From assembly GCF_022200785.1 (NCBI RefSeq), contig NZ_CP087585.1, positions 3,162,001 through 3,226,000 of the forward strand: a stretch of 64,000 nucleotides of DNA, read 5' to 3'. This document shows, piece after piece, positions 8,070 to 17,041 of this stretch (its first letter is position 1; every line of letters starts with the position of its first letter). The stretch comes from Pedobacter mucosus (GTDB taxonomy: Bacteria > Bacteroidota > Bacteroidia > Sphingobacteriales > Sphingobacteriaceae). The notes under the pieces were generated by a model that worked only from the letters and a program-made list of their open reading frames with translations, searched no databases and was not told the DNA's origin. The position numbers and the translations under genes are program-made.

Positions 8070-10706
8070 ATGGAATTAAAAGCTTATCAACAACTCGTAA
8101 TAAAAGATTTGGCTTCTTTTTTAGAGCAAGTTCAAAATACTAAAGATATCAGCAGTGCATTCTATAACTTTTGGTCTCATCATGATAGAACGCCCTTACT
8201 ACCCTATTCAGGAACAGCGATTGAGCCTTATAAAAACAATGTGCGTAGAGTTCCCCACGTATGTGTCAAAGTACCAACTTCAGGTGGCAAAACTTTTATA
8301 GCGTGTAGCGCTATAAAAACAATATTTGATGCATTCCCCACGAGCAAGATAAAGACTGTACTGTGGCTTGTTCCGTCTATAACGATTTTAGATCAGACGT
8401 TAAAAAACCTTCAAGATCCAAGACATCCTTACCGACAAAAAATTAACGCCAATTTTGGTAACCGTGTTGAAGTTTTTAATAAGGCATCATTGTTACAAGG
8501 TAACGGATTCGATGTGTCTACGGTAAGAGAACAATTAAATATTCTGGTACTCAGTTTTGATAGCCTCAAAGCTAAAAACCAAGAAGATTTGAAGATCTTC
8601 CAAGAAAATGGAAACCTACAATCATTTGAAAGCATATTAGGTAGAAATAAAGAAATTACTCTAGGGTCGATTATTCAATTCTTAAATCCTGTAGTCATTG
8701 TGGACGAAAGTCATAATGCAGAAAGCGAATTAAGCGTTGAGATGCTAAAATCTATCAATCCGTGTTTTATCTTAGATTTAACAGCAACACCAAGAAATAA
8801 TAGCAATATTTTGAGTTTTGTTGATGCACTTGAGCTTAAAAAAGAAAACATGGTGAAATTGCCAGTGATCGTTTATAATCATCAAGATAAAACCGAAGTT
8901 ATCAATTCAAGTCTCCAATTACAAAAACGTTTAGAACTACAAGCAATTGAAGAAGAAAAAGCAGGTGGTAGATATATTAGGCCCATTGTTTTGTTTCAAG
9001 TACAACCGAAAAATGGCAAAGAGTTTTTAAATGCTATTGAAGAGATCTCAAACGTTCAGAAGCTAAAGGAAAAATTAATCGATCTGCGTATACCCTCTAA
9101 TCAAATTAAGATAAAGACAGCAAATATTAATGAGATTAAGGGTATAGATTTGATGGATAGGAAATGCGAAGTTAGATTTATAATAACAATTAACGCATTA
9201 AAAGAAGGTTGGGATTGCCCCTTTGCTTACATATTGGCTTCTTTGGCTGATAAAAATTCAGCCGTAGATGTAGAGCAGATTTTGGGAAGAGTGCTAAGGC
9301 AGCCCTACGTGATGAAGCATAACTTTCCACTCCTAAATTTGTCATATGTTTTAACAGCTTCTGCAAAATTTTTAGATACATTGGACAATATCGTAAAGGG
9401 ACTTAACAAGGCTGGTTTTAGCGAGAATGACTATAAATTGGCGGACGCAAACAGTATTGAATCGAAAAAATCGACTCGACTAGATCAACTTGTTTTAATC
9501 CATCCTGAGAGTGATTCTAAGTTCATACCTAGAAAAGAAGATCAAGTTGAAGACATTACAACCGATATTGACAGTTCTAGAATTAAACTTCCAGAAAATG
9601 GAATTGACAACATGTTATTAAATGAAATTGAAAAAACGGCTTTAGAACAGAATATTGCATTTGAAAAAACAGTTGAAAAAATTGAAAATAATCCTGGGTC
9701 GATCCTTCCCTCAGAAATTACAAAACTAGTTAAAATATACTCAATTAAGTCTGTTTTTTCACAACAAGCATCGTTGATATTACTTCCCCAATTCTGTTTC
9801 AAGTTACCATCGAACGACCTTTTTGGAATTAAAGAATCAGAAATGTTATTGGATAAAGAAATCTTGCTTAGCGGTTTTGCCTTGAGCAAAGCTGATACTA
9901 ATATTTCATTCAACACAATAGGTTCAGAACTATATAAAGTTGATCTAGATGAAAGCCGTGGTGCGCATACTCCAACCTTTATTCGTTTAGACGGTGAGGT
10001 TAGGGACAGCGTAATGGCCTATATCTTAGATCCCGAAAGAAAGGAAAAAAGGATCCAAAACTTTTCAAGGCGTATCATGGAAATTATCGGAAATTTATAT
10101 CCCATACCAGATCGAGAAATCGAGAAATACATTACCAGGATACTAGCAGACTTCCAAGATGAACAATTTTCCGATTTTGCTAACAATGAATATTCTTATA
10201 CAGACAAAATTAAAGCTAAGATAAAATCTCTTTCAGAAAACTATGCCGAAAAATGTTTTAGAGATTTCTTAGATACAGACCAAGTGATTATCAAAGGAAA
10301 GTATAGATTGCCACAAACAATTTCACCAGGACTTGTTTCAAAAAATATCAGCAAATCATTGTATGAGAAAGAAGGTGGTATGAATAACTTTGAAGAGCAT
10401 GTGATAAATGAAATTAGTAATATGGATAATATTACTTTTTGGACTCGTAACTTAGAAAGAAAAGGTTTTAAGATAAATGGTTTTATTAATCACTATCCTG
10501 ATTTTATTATCCAAACTAAATCCGGTAAAACTGTAATATTAGAAACAAAAGGCGACCACCTAGACGCTGAACAAAAGATTCGATTAGGTAGCACTTGGGC
10601 AGCCAAAGCTGGTAATGAATTTAGATATTTTATGGTCTATGAAAGACGGACTGTTGATGGTGCTTACTTATTAGAAGATTTTCTGAGAATTTTGAAAAAC
10701 ATATAA
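8070..10706 (+). CDS. res: Type III restriction endonuclease subunit (Res)
   Basis: An 878-residue superfamily 2 helicase/translocase with a nuclease tail. Walker A VPTSGGKT is at about 68-75, DESHNAE (motif II) near 212, LTATPRN (motif III) near 237, and QILGRVLRQP (motif VI) near 403-412. The C-terminal PD-(D/E)XK nuclease has HYPDFII near 808 and VILETKGDH near 822. Res hydrolyses ATP to communicate between two inversely oriented Mod sites and cuts unmethylated DNA. It follows mod by 2 bases. All motifs are intact, so the enzyme pair looks active even though an upstream operon gene is frameshifted. Confidence 0.93.
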   Translation: MELKAYQQLVIKDLASFLEQVQNTKDISSAFYNFWSHHDRTPLLPYSGTAIEPYKNNVRRVPHVCVKVPTSGGKTFIACSAIKTIFDAFPTSKIKTVLWLVPSITILDQTLKNLQDPRHPYRQKINANFGNRVEVFNKASLLQGNGFDVSTVREQLNILVLSFDSLKAKNQEDLKIFQENGNLQSFESILGRNKEITLGSIIQFLNPVVIVDESHNAESELSVEMLKSINPCFILDLTATPRNNSNILSFVDALELKKENMVKLPVIVYNHQDKTEVINSSLQLQKRLELQAIEEEKAGGRYIRPIVLFQVQPKNGKEFLNAIEEISNVQKLKEKLIDLRIPSNQIKIKTANINEIKGIDLMDRKCEVRFIITINALKEGWDCPFAYILASLADKNSAVDVEQILGRVLRQPYVMKHNFPLLNLSYVLTASAKFLDTLDNIVKGLNKAGFSENDYKLADANSIESKKSTRLDQLVLIHPESDSKFIPRKEDQVEDITTDIDSSRIKLPENGIDNMLLNEIEKTALEQNIAFEKTVEKIENNPGSILPSEITKLVKIYSIKSVFSQQASLILLPQFCFKLPSNDLFGIKESEMLLDKEILLSGFALSKADTNISFNTIGSELYKVDLDESRGAHTPTFIRLDGEVRDSVMAYILDPERKEKRIQNFSRRIMEIIGNLYPIPDREIEKYITRILADFQDEQFSDFANNEYSYTDKIKAKIKSLSENYAEKCFRDFLDTDQVIIKGKYRLPQTISPGLVSKNISKSLYEKEGGMNNFEEHVINEISNMDNITFWTRNLERKGFKINGFINHYPDFIIQTKSGKTVILETKGDHLDAEQKIRLGSTWAAKAGNEFRYFMVYERRTVDGAYLLEDFLRILKNI

Positions 10707-10745
10707 ATCCAAAACCCTGTACAAAACAAGACTTGACCTAAATTG

Positions 10746-11495
10746 CTAGGGCAGTTCACGATACATCACCCCAGCTAATTCGCACCCCCCCTTTGCATGA
10801 TTTGGATGCTCTTTATTTATGGTAGGATCCTCGGGATTTATATTGAATTTTGATTTTCCCCATTGTTTAAAGAAAAATGGTATGTCTGCTGATTTACATT
10901 GTAATCTTATAGAATCGATCCAATCGAACATAATAGGTCTTGCACCATGACCAGATTCGCCGCCGACAATTACCCAGTCTATACCATCCAAAAATAAATT
11001 ATTAACTGGGCCCAACAGGGGTTCAATTGAAAGAAATTTTATCTTAGCTTTTGTTTGGTTGAGTTCAGAAATTCTCCCTGTATATTTTTCGTTTTCCACG
11101 GAAACACCCATCCAAATATTCTTTGTCCATGTTAGCTCATTTGAAATAGCCAACAATCTGTCTGATCTCTTAGTCAGTACTTGATAGGTATGTTGGGGAG
11201 TTGCATTCATTACGGCGAAAACTGCTTTGATAAAGTTATTTGAGATTTCATCGTGAAATAAATCACTCATAGAATTCACAAAAACTACCTTCGGCTTTCG
11301 CCATGTAAAAGGTATGTTTAGGGATTCGGGATGCATTTTTATGTTAAAACCATCGATATACTTTTGTACCCGCATCGCTTTGAGACGACGAGACATTACT
11401 TCCGCATAACAATGTTTGCATCCAGGACTTATTTTCTTGCACCCCGTAACTGGGTTCCATGTTAGTTCAGTCCACTCTATACTCGATTCCGCCAT
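10746..11495 (-). CDS. DUF5131 (phage Gp37/Gp68 family) three-cysteine-motif protein
   Basis: A 249-residue DUF5131-family protein, annotated in phages as Gp37/Gp68. Near the N-terminus the sequence NPVTGCKKISPGCKHCYAE has three cysteines spaced C-x6-C-x2-C, which resembles an iron-sulfur or radical-SAM-like cluster site. Later conserved blocks are FVNSMSDLFHDEI, QVLTKRSDRL, WMGVSVEN, FLSIEPLLGP and WVIVGGESG. The biochemical role is unknown; a nucleic-acid modification or repair role has been suggested for related proteins. It follows the TcmP gene by 18 bases in the same direction, the usual pairing for this family. It converges on res with a 39-base gap. Confidence 0.88.
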   Translation of the reverse strand: MAESSIEWTELTWNPVTGCKKISPGCKHCYAEVMSRRLKAMRVQKYIDGFNIKMHPESLNIPFTWRKPKVVFVNSMSDLFHDEISNNFIKAVFAVMNATPQHTYQVLTKRSDRLLAISNELTWTKNIWMGVSVENEKYTGRISELNQTKAKIKFLSIEPLLGPVNNLFLDGIDWVIVGGESGHGARPIMFDWIDSIRLQCKSADIPFFFKQWGKSKFNINPEDPTINKEHPNHAKGGCELAGVMYRELP

Positions 11496-11513
11496 TGCAA
11501 CTTTTCCTCAGTA

Positions 11514-12371
11514 TTAAAATAATGATGTTTGTTCATTTACGTAGTTTTTAGCAATAGTCCAGAATTTATTTCCCTGTTTATCCTTGGAAAAAAAAGCTAA
11601 ATGATACAATAATACAGATTTTCCTTTGAGTCTATATTTGACCGCATGAAAATCCTCAATATCATTGTAACCTAAAAGTTTAAAGTTGCTTTTCAATTTA
11701 TCACTAACGAATTGAGTAAAAGACTGATCTGCAGTATCGATTTCTCCTTTGTAGCTACTTCGCCAATTAGGATCCTCTAACAAATACTCTATAGTTCTAT
11801 TCGTCGGTTTCTTGTAGTTCATTTCATTTCGTTTAGCTGCCATTCCAGTTGCTACGAGAATTAGAAAATCCATACGCAATCTACCTAATAGTTTTAATGT
11901 CATGAAATGTATTTCCAATGCGAAAGGATCAACAAAACAAAAACTTAAAACTCGATTTGACTTGCTATATGCAGGAACGTGACTTAAAATTTCTTTTATT
12001 TTTTCGTTACAACTGCCCTTGATAAAGGTTACATCTGCGTGTGGGAAATCTCTATTAACTCTCACCTCCAATGCATTTATCAGATTAATATCTTCATCGC
12101 AGAAAATATATTTTGAGAAGGGTGTGGGCAAAGATAGAGCAATCAGAGCAGATGATTTCACAATTTTACCGGAGGTTTCAATTTTAGCATAACCACTTGA
12201 AGAAAATAAATCGATATATACTAAATTTTCCCATTTTGACCTCATTGTGGAGGTAAATAAATTGGCATATTGGCCAACGAGTCTGTACTTCTCTAAGCCC
12301 CACTCGCCAACTTCCGGTATGCTTAAACCATCATCATAGACCTCATTAATCGGAGAATATTTCGAGAGCAT
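11514..12371 (-). CDS. tcmP: Three-Cys-motif partner protein TcmP
   Basis: A 285-residue protein of the TcmP family, defined by its constant association with three-cysteine-motif proteins such as the DUF5131 gene just downstream. The first half resembles a Rossmann methyltransferase core: LVYIDLFSSSGYAKI (near 50) and SFCFVDPFALEIHF (near 145) are in the positions of a glycine-rich loop and an acidic motif. The enzyme activity has not been established for the family. The gene is 122 bases downstream of the reverse transcriptase on the same strand, so it may share a transcript with it or use its own promoter. Confidence 0.85.
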   Translation of the reverse strand: MLSKYSPINEVYDDGLSIPEVGEWGLEKYRLVGQYANLFTSTMRSKWENLVYIDLFSSSGYAKIETSGKIVKSSALIALSLPTPFSKYIFCDEDINLINALEVRVNRDFPHADVTFIKGSCNEKIKEILSHVPAYSKSNRVLSFCFVDPFALEIHFMTLKLLGRLRMDFLILVATGMAAKRNEMNYKKPTNRTIEYLLEDPNWRSSYKGEIDTADQSFTQFVSDKLKSNFKLLGYNDIEDFHAVKYRLKGKSVLLYHLAFFSKDKQGNKFWTIAKNYVNEQTSLF

Positions 12372-12493
12372 AATCTTATGTTTAAGATATCAAGATAGTT
12401 AAATAATTTGACGGAGACGGATTGCTTTTCAAAAATTTTTTATTTTAGAACTATTAAATAACAAAAATCGCATTCTTTATAATAATGGTATTA

Positions 12494-14269
12494 TTATTTT
12501 GGCCTTTTGTATTTTATGAAGTTATGATATCCAAATGCAGAGCCATAATAAATTTCTTTTAAATTATCAGGGTATTGACTGCCCTTAGATTTATTATTAA
12601 TTTTTGCAATTTCTCGTCGAACTCGCATCAATTGCATGTTTCTTCTTGTATCAAGGTATCTTAATTGTCTACTCGTAATATTATTGTTTTCTAGCATTTT
12701 GAAACCATTGGTCCAGCACAATCCTTGTTCTAAAGGGTATCGATGTGTATGTATCTTAATCCTTCCTACTGACATAGAAATTAGCTTTTGTAACAACCTA
12801 AATGTTATATGACGTTGCGGGAGTCGGGCATGTCGGCTATCAATTTTAATTGTATGGTTTAATTTCCCTAAAGCTTTCAGCACTTTCTGAGTTTCGCTAA
12901 CCTGTTTTCTAACCTCTTTTTGAATTGTTGATTTTCTTACTCTAATTCGTCCATAGAAATTAAGTTGATAGCCAACAAAGGATATCCATGGCACATTAGC
13001 GGGGTGAATATGTTTATCTCCCCAAAAAAAAGGTTTTTTAGATTTTTGCTCCCAAAAGGTTTTGCTAATTTTTTTTTCTTTATAGTTATTTACTTCTATC
13101 GGATTATGATAAAGAAGAAAACTATTCTGGACTGCTTCCATGTAGGAATTCAGACTATAAAAGCACACATCATGATCCTTATGCATTAAAATCATGTCAT
13201 CACAATATCTTATGTAGAAGGGCCTTGGATGTAATGATACCATAACATCATCGACGTCATGTAAAATAAGATTTGCAACAAAGCAGGATATAGCATTACC
13301 TTGAGGTACACCTAGTTTGAAACTTTCTATATAGGTTTCTCCAAATGCCTCTCTTAATTCATTTGCTGCCCACCCGAACTGTCCAAATGCTAAGTTGTTT
13401 GAAGAGAAATATGATGTATCACCATTTAAGGGGATTATATTTTCTTGGAAAGAAAATGATCCAAGGAAACTGTAAAAAATTTCAACTGCTTTTGGATCAA
13501 TTCTCTCTGAGTTTTTAGCCTCAATTGATAATCTTAACCGCTCAAATACAGATTTAACATGATGATGTTGAACCGTGTCAAAGAACTTTTGGATATCACA
13601 TTCCGCCACCCAAAGCTTAGGGTTTATAGTTCGATATTCCTTAATTTTGGCAATGCAGTCATGATGAGTTGGAATATGATTATTTGTGTTTTTACCTCTG
13701 AATGCAAAAGAACAGTCATGGAAAATTGGATCAAAATAGTGAGTAAAGTATTTTGCTGTTATGGAACAGATAATTTTACTTGTAATATCATATAGCGCTA
13801 TTGGCCGATAGGTAATAGTTCCATTTTTAACATCCTTTTTTATCCCTTTGATTTTAGGCCTTGAAATTATAGAATCTGAACTACCTTGATTAAATACCAA
13901 TTGTTGAATTTCACCAACAAAATTTGTTAGCTTAGAATACCAGTCTGGAATTTCAAAATCATTAACTTCTATATTAAACTTCGTTATCTTATATGTTTTG
14001 AAAAGCCTTTGTTTATTTATAGTAACAGCATCCTTGGCCAATCTTCTTTCAGACTGCTTTAATTTGAGCCAGCTTCTTCTATGTGGGAAGATGCTTTGTA
14101 AAAATTTAAATTCTAAGTGTGTATCCTTTATTTTAATCCTATTCGTATTAGAATGAAGGCTCAAATTTCTTAACATGTGGACTTCATGCCTTTTATTTGC
14201 AGCATTTGCCCTATCTTTGCAGAGAAGTTTGATAATTTTTTCGTCAGTAAAATAATTTTTTAAGATCAT
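12494..14269 (-). CDS. Reverse transcriptase, YCDD type, probable defence (DRT/Abi-like)
   Basis: An RNA-directed DNA polymerase of about 591 residues. Counting from the chosen ATG at 14269, the palm motifs are RPIALYD (about 155), ECDIQKFFD with the first catalytic aspartate (about 225), GVPQGNAIS (about 320-328) and IRYCDDMIL with the two other aspartates (about 355-360). YCDD rather than YADD is found in some unknown-group defence RTs. There is no DGR-type SQ motif, no maturase HNH domain, and no clear retron VTG motif. About 150 residues precede the fingers and about 180 follow the palm. An in-frame ATG at 14329 exists, but it lies upstream of the 14286-14295 repeat arm, so I prefer 14269. 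Confidence 0.85.
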   Translation of the reverse strand: MILKNYFTDEKIIKLLCKDRANAANKRHEVHMLRNLSLHSNTNRIKIKDTHLEFKFLQSIFPHRRSWLKLKQSERRLAKDAVTINKQRLFKTYKITKFNIEVNDFEIPDWYSKLTNFVGEIQQLVFNQGSSDSIISRPKIKGIKKDVKNGTITYRPIALYDITSKIICSITAKYFTHYFDPIFHDCSFAFRGKNTNNHIPTHHDCIAKIKEYRTINPKLWVAECDIQKFFDTVQHHHVKSVFERLRLSIEAKNSERIDPKAVEIFYSFLGSFSFQENIIPLNGDTSYFSSNNLAFGQFGWAANELREAFGETYIESFKLGVPQGNAISCFVANLILHDVDDVMVSLHPRPFYIRYCDDMILMHKDHDVCFYSLNSYMEAVQNSFLLYHNPIEVNNYKEKKISKTFWEQKSKKPFFWGDKHIHPANVPWISFVGYQLNFYGRIRVRKSTIQKEVRKQVSETQKVLKALGKLNHTIKIDSRHARLPQRHITFRLLQKLISMSVGRIKIHTHRYPLEQGLCWTNGFKMLENNNITSRQLRYLDTRRNMQLMRVRREIAKINNKSKGSQYPDNLKEIYYGSAFGYHNFIKYKRPK

Positions 14270-14285
14270 TTGAGCGTTAATAAAT

Positions 14286-14471
14286 AGAGCGTAGCCGGAA
14301 TTAATAAATAGATACAGAGATTGGTGCATGTGCTGGGCAAATACACTATGAGCCTAATAAATCAGGACCGTATAGACTTTTGGATTTTTCGGTTAAATAT
14401 TTTCCTAGACAACTAAGTGTCAACCCTGATGAATGTGATGTTTCGTTGCCTAACACCCTTAGCTACGCTCT
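14286..14471 (-). ncRNA. Candidate ncRNA upstream of the reverse transcriptase
   Basis: A perfect 10-bp inverted repeat, AGAGCGTAGC (14286-14295) with GCTACGCTCT (14462-14471), encloses 186 bases directly upstream of the RT start (17 bases from the inner ATG). This is the layout of retron a1/a2 arms or of the upstream RNA in DRT2/DRT9-type systems. Inside, ATCAGG (14361-14366) can pair with CCTGAT (14425-14430), and a GACA/TGTC hairpin (14408-14421) nests within that stem. A TATATTTG -7 box ends 3 bases before the outer arm, so transcription would begin at or very near the repeat. The RNA itself is inferred and not demonstrated. Confidence 0.5.
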
Positions 14472-14474
14472 TGA

Positions 14475-14482
14475 CAAATATA
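14475..14482 (-). promoter_or_regulatory. Bacteroidota -7 promoter box for the RT locus
   Basis: TATATTTG on the minus strand matches the Bacteroidota -7 consensus TAnnTTTG exactly. The predicted start falls at about 14471-14469, at the first bases of the inverted repeat. No TTG -33 element sits at the ideal spacing; the nearest are 11 and 23 bases upstream of the -7 box. Confidence 0.5.
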
Positions 14483-14495
14483 TTATTTTAATTCA

Positions 14496-15467
14496 ATGCC
14501 ACATCCAAAATTTATAAAGATTTCTTGGTACGACAATATGAAGTCAAAAACCTCATATACAATAGATCTTTTTGCTGAATTAAGACATATTAAACAGGGT
14601 ACTTACAAAGTCCTAATAGAAAGTTGTAGGCTTGCTTATCAGGAGGGCAATTACGGACTCTATAATGACTTGAAATCGACTTTGCCATGTGTAACCTTTT
14701 CCGGAATCTTTAACATTAATCGCAAAGCCACGGAAATTCAAACTTATAATCACATTATAGTATTTGATATTGATAAAATCCCAGATGATAGATTGCAAAA
14801 TCTTAGGAATTTACTTGAAAATGATGTTAAGATACTTGCGTTGTGGCTTTCTCCTTCTGGAGTAGGAATAAAAGGTTTGATAGCAACAGAAAATTCCTTA
14901 CCCTATCACCGTGCGACCTTCGACTCTCTGAGATTCTATCTTCTCGCTAATTATAGTATCGCTTTGGATGATAGCGGTAGTGACGTGTCAAGGCTTTGTT
15001 TTTCATCATATGATCCAGAGATATATTACAACCCAAATTGTTTGCCATATAATGATGTGCTAGTCTTGGAAGCTAATACTGAAGAAAGCGAACTATCAGA
15101 GTTTAACCCGCCCAGCTTCTTGAAAAGCGCATATCAAACTGAAGGATTAAATAAAATTCACGATCGTAGGCTTATGAAACGAATTCTGACTTACTTAGAA
15201 AAGAAATCTCTTTCTATTACTAGAACATATGATGATTGGTTGAGGGTAGCTTTATCAATATCTTATACATTTAGCTACGATGTCGGGGTAAAATACTTTA
15301 TAAAACTTTGTGAATTAGACAAGGAATTACATTCCGAGCAGAAAAGCATCAATCTTTTGAAACATTGCTACGAAATACGAGGCTCAAAAAAGGGAGTAAC
15401 AATCTCTTTCGGTACAATTCTCTTTTTTGCCATGGAAAAGGGGTTTAAGACAATCAAAAACAAATAA
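14496..15467 (+). CDS. BT4734/PriCT_2-type replication protein, helicase part missing
   Basis: A 323-residue protein. Residues about 20-190 match the BT4734-like N-terminal domain found before VirE/primase-helicase regions in Bacteroidota mobile elements (HIIVFDIDKIPDD, LWLSPSGVGIKGLI, DDSGSDVSRLCFSSYDPEIYYN). Residues about 225-300 resemble a PriCT_2 primase C-terminal domain (DDWLRVALSISYTF, HCYEIRGSKKGVTI). In most elements a DUF3987 or VirE ATPase follows; here the protein stops, so this is a short form or a split gene. It is likely a replication or mobilisation remnant of the element. It is divergent from the RT, with the candidate RNA promoter between them. Confidence 0.75.
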   Translation: MPHPKFIKISWYDNMKSKTSYTIDLFAELRHIKQGTYKVLIESCRLAYQEGNYGLYNDLKSTLPCVTFSGIFNINRKATEIQTYNHIIVFDIDKIPDDRLQNLRNLLENDVKILALWLSPSGVGIKGLIATENSLPYHRATFDSLRFYLLANYSIALDDSGSDVSRLCFSSYDPEIYYNPNCLPYNDVLVLEANTEESELSEFNPPSFLKSAYQTEGLNKIHDRRLMKRILTYLEKKSLSITRTYDDWLRVALSISYTFSYDVGVKYFIKLCELDKELHSEQKSINLLKHCYEIRGSKKGVTISFGTILFFAMEKGFKTIKNK

Positions 15468-15918
15468 TTATTTACATATCGTTATGGATTTTAATTAATT
15501 TATCTATTCCTAGGAAAAGCATAAAGAAATAATACTCCATACTACCCTCTATTAAATATATCTATAATATATCTTAAAAAAAAGGTATTAATCTGATTCA
15601 CTGAATATTTTTATGTTAGGTGTAATTCTATATACTGAAAGAATGTAAATAAAAAAAGTCTCAAAAAACGAAAGTATTCATCACCTACGCATATTTTTCT
15701 TTTAGCTGTAAGTTTAATTGCACTAATTACGGCAAAGAGAAAAATTGTCTCACAAGATAAAACATTTAATAAACACATTCTTGGGCGGTAATAATTGAAT
15801 TAAATTCTGATACTCGGGGTTTGTTCGCTCAATTGACCATCATCTCAATTTATCGGGAACGTTGATTTTTAAACTGTTAGATATTTTAACTAAATTCAAA
15901 TTATCTAAATCGTTAATC
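15468..15918. other. AT-rich spacer, no gene seen
   Basis: No supported coding sequence or RNA gene. The stretch is AT-rich with many stops in all frames. A short GTCTCAAAAAA string near 15657 recurs in other spacers of the island (near 16605 and 40350), which may mark decayed mobile DNA. Confidence 0.4.
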
Positions 15919-16392
15919 ATGAAAAAAGTAATCTTGCTAAGTTCAGTTGCCTTAGCGTGCGGAGTCTTATTCTCAAATATTTTCAACTCTCTGGTTATTG
16001 CAAATGCTACTGCAAGTGATATCCCTAATTCCGTGTTAGCAGCGAAAGTCTTTTTTAAGACTATAAATCCTGGAAATTTCTTTGGATTATTTTCTCCTGT
16101 AACCCAGGTTTTGACATTACTATCATTGATCTTATGCTGGCAAAAATCAAAATACATTAGGCTTTATCTAGGGATTGCTTTAATTTGTTATGTATTGGGA
16201 GATGTGTTTGCTTTCACATACTTTCATCCTAGGACGGACCTGATGATGTCTGAACCGACACCAGATACAGAAACCCTTAAGATATTATCCTCAGAATGGA
16301 GCAATATGAATTGGGTTAGATCATTTGTGCTTTTTATTGGTGTAATATGCTCTTTTGCAGCTGTTGATAAATTTTATTTACCCAAAGCTTAG
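15919..16392 (+). CDS. Four-helix membrane protein, DUF1772-like
   Basis: A small integral membrane protein of about 157 residues with four hydrophobic segments: near residues 5-25, 62-82, 87-110 and 132-152. The NPGNFFGLFSPVTQVLTL stretch and a late WSNMNWVRSFV motif (W-x-x-x-N-W-x-R) resemble the DUF1772/anthrone-oxygenase-like family, whose bacterial members have no established function. The frame is open from 15862, but the ATG at 15919 begins directly with a membrane segment (MKKVILLSSVALACG) and is the better start. It stands alone between two long non-coding spacers. Confidence 0.65.
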   Translation: MKKVILLSSVALACGVLFSNIFNSLVIANATASDIPNSVLAAKVFFKTINPGNFFGLFSPVTQVLTLLSLILCWQKSKYIRLYLGIALICYVLGDVFAFTYFHPRTDLMMSEPTPDTETLKILSSEWSNMNWVRSFVLFIGVICSFAAVDKFYLPKA

Positions 16393-17041
16393 GTTAAATA
16401 ATTAGAACGATAAAAGAGGTGGATGAGTCAAAAATCGATGAGAATATCCAATAAAACTCTATAAGTTATAACTTTTCGAATTTATTCCTAGATGGATGAA
16501 AGTAATTATACTGTGACTCAAATACAATCAATACATACTAAAGAGAGTTTTTAGAAAGCAGTTTGGTCGGTGATGTAAATTAGAGCAATACTTAAGGATT
16601 TTCCGTCTCAAAAAAAGAACTTTTAATTTGCCATTATATTTTATCATTTACTCATTATCAAAAACTAATAATTGAGTTTGATTAATGAAATGAGTTTATG
16701 ATAATATAGGAAAAAAGCGGAGTACAGCAGGATAATCGTAGGCAACTCTGCTAACTATAATATTCTTAAGTCCTACCTCCTGAAACTTATTAAATAATCA
16801 GGGAATAATGATAATCTGTGAACTTTAATAATAAATTGCAGTAATTCTTCAACGGTATATTGCCGTATACCATTTTATTCTCGAAAAACCACCGGTTTTA
16901 ATAATGATTGAAACTATATTTAAAATGACGTAATTAGTTCTTGAGTTTCAATAACTACAACTTCCCAAAAAGTTTAATTCTATAATCAATTATTATACGA
17001 TAGATGCAAGGGATGAAAAGATCATCCACATGCATTATAAT
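16393..17041. other. Long spacer between convergent genes
   Basis: No credible gene. The only strong structure is the imperfect palindrome at 16641-16704. The GTCTCAAAAAA string occurs near 16605. The spacer separates the defence/replication block from the metal-resistance block and may hold a junction between formerly separate insertions. Confidence 0.4.
16641..16704. repeat. Long imperfect palindrome
   Basis: The arm starting TTATCATTTACTCATT at 16641 pairs with AATGAGTTTATGATAA ending at 16704, with two mismatches in 16. The pairing continues inward through ATCAAA/TTTGAT after a small bulge. It could be a recombination or transfer site, or a transcription barrier between convergent genes. 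There is no T-run typical of an intrinsic terminator. Confidence 0.5.

Noticed and set aside
12494..14329. Group II intron or DGR interpretation of the reverse transcriptase
   Set aside because: There is no maturase/HNH domain, no visible intron RNA domains V/VI at the 3' side, no DGR-type SQ motif in place of QG, and no template/variable repeat pair noticed.
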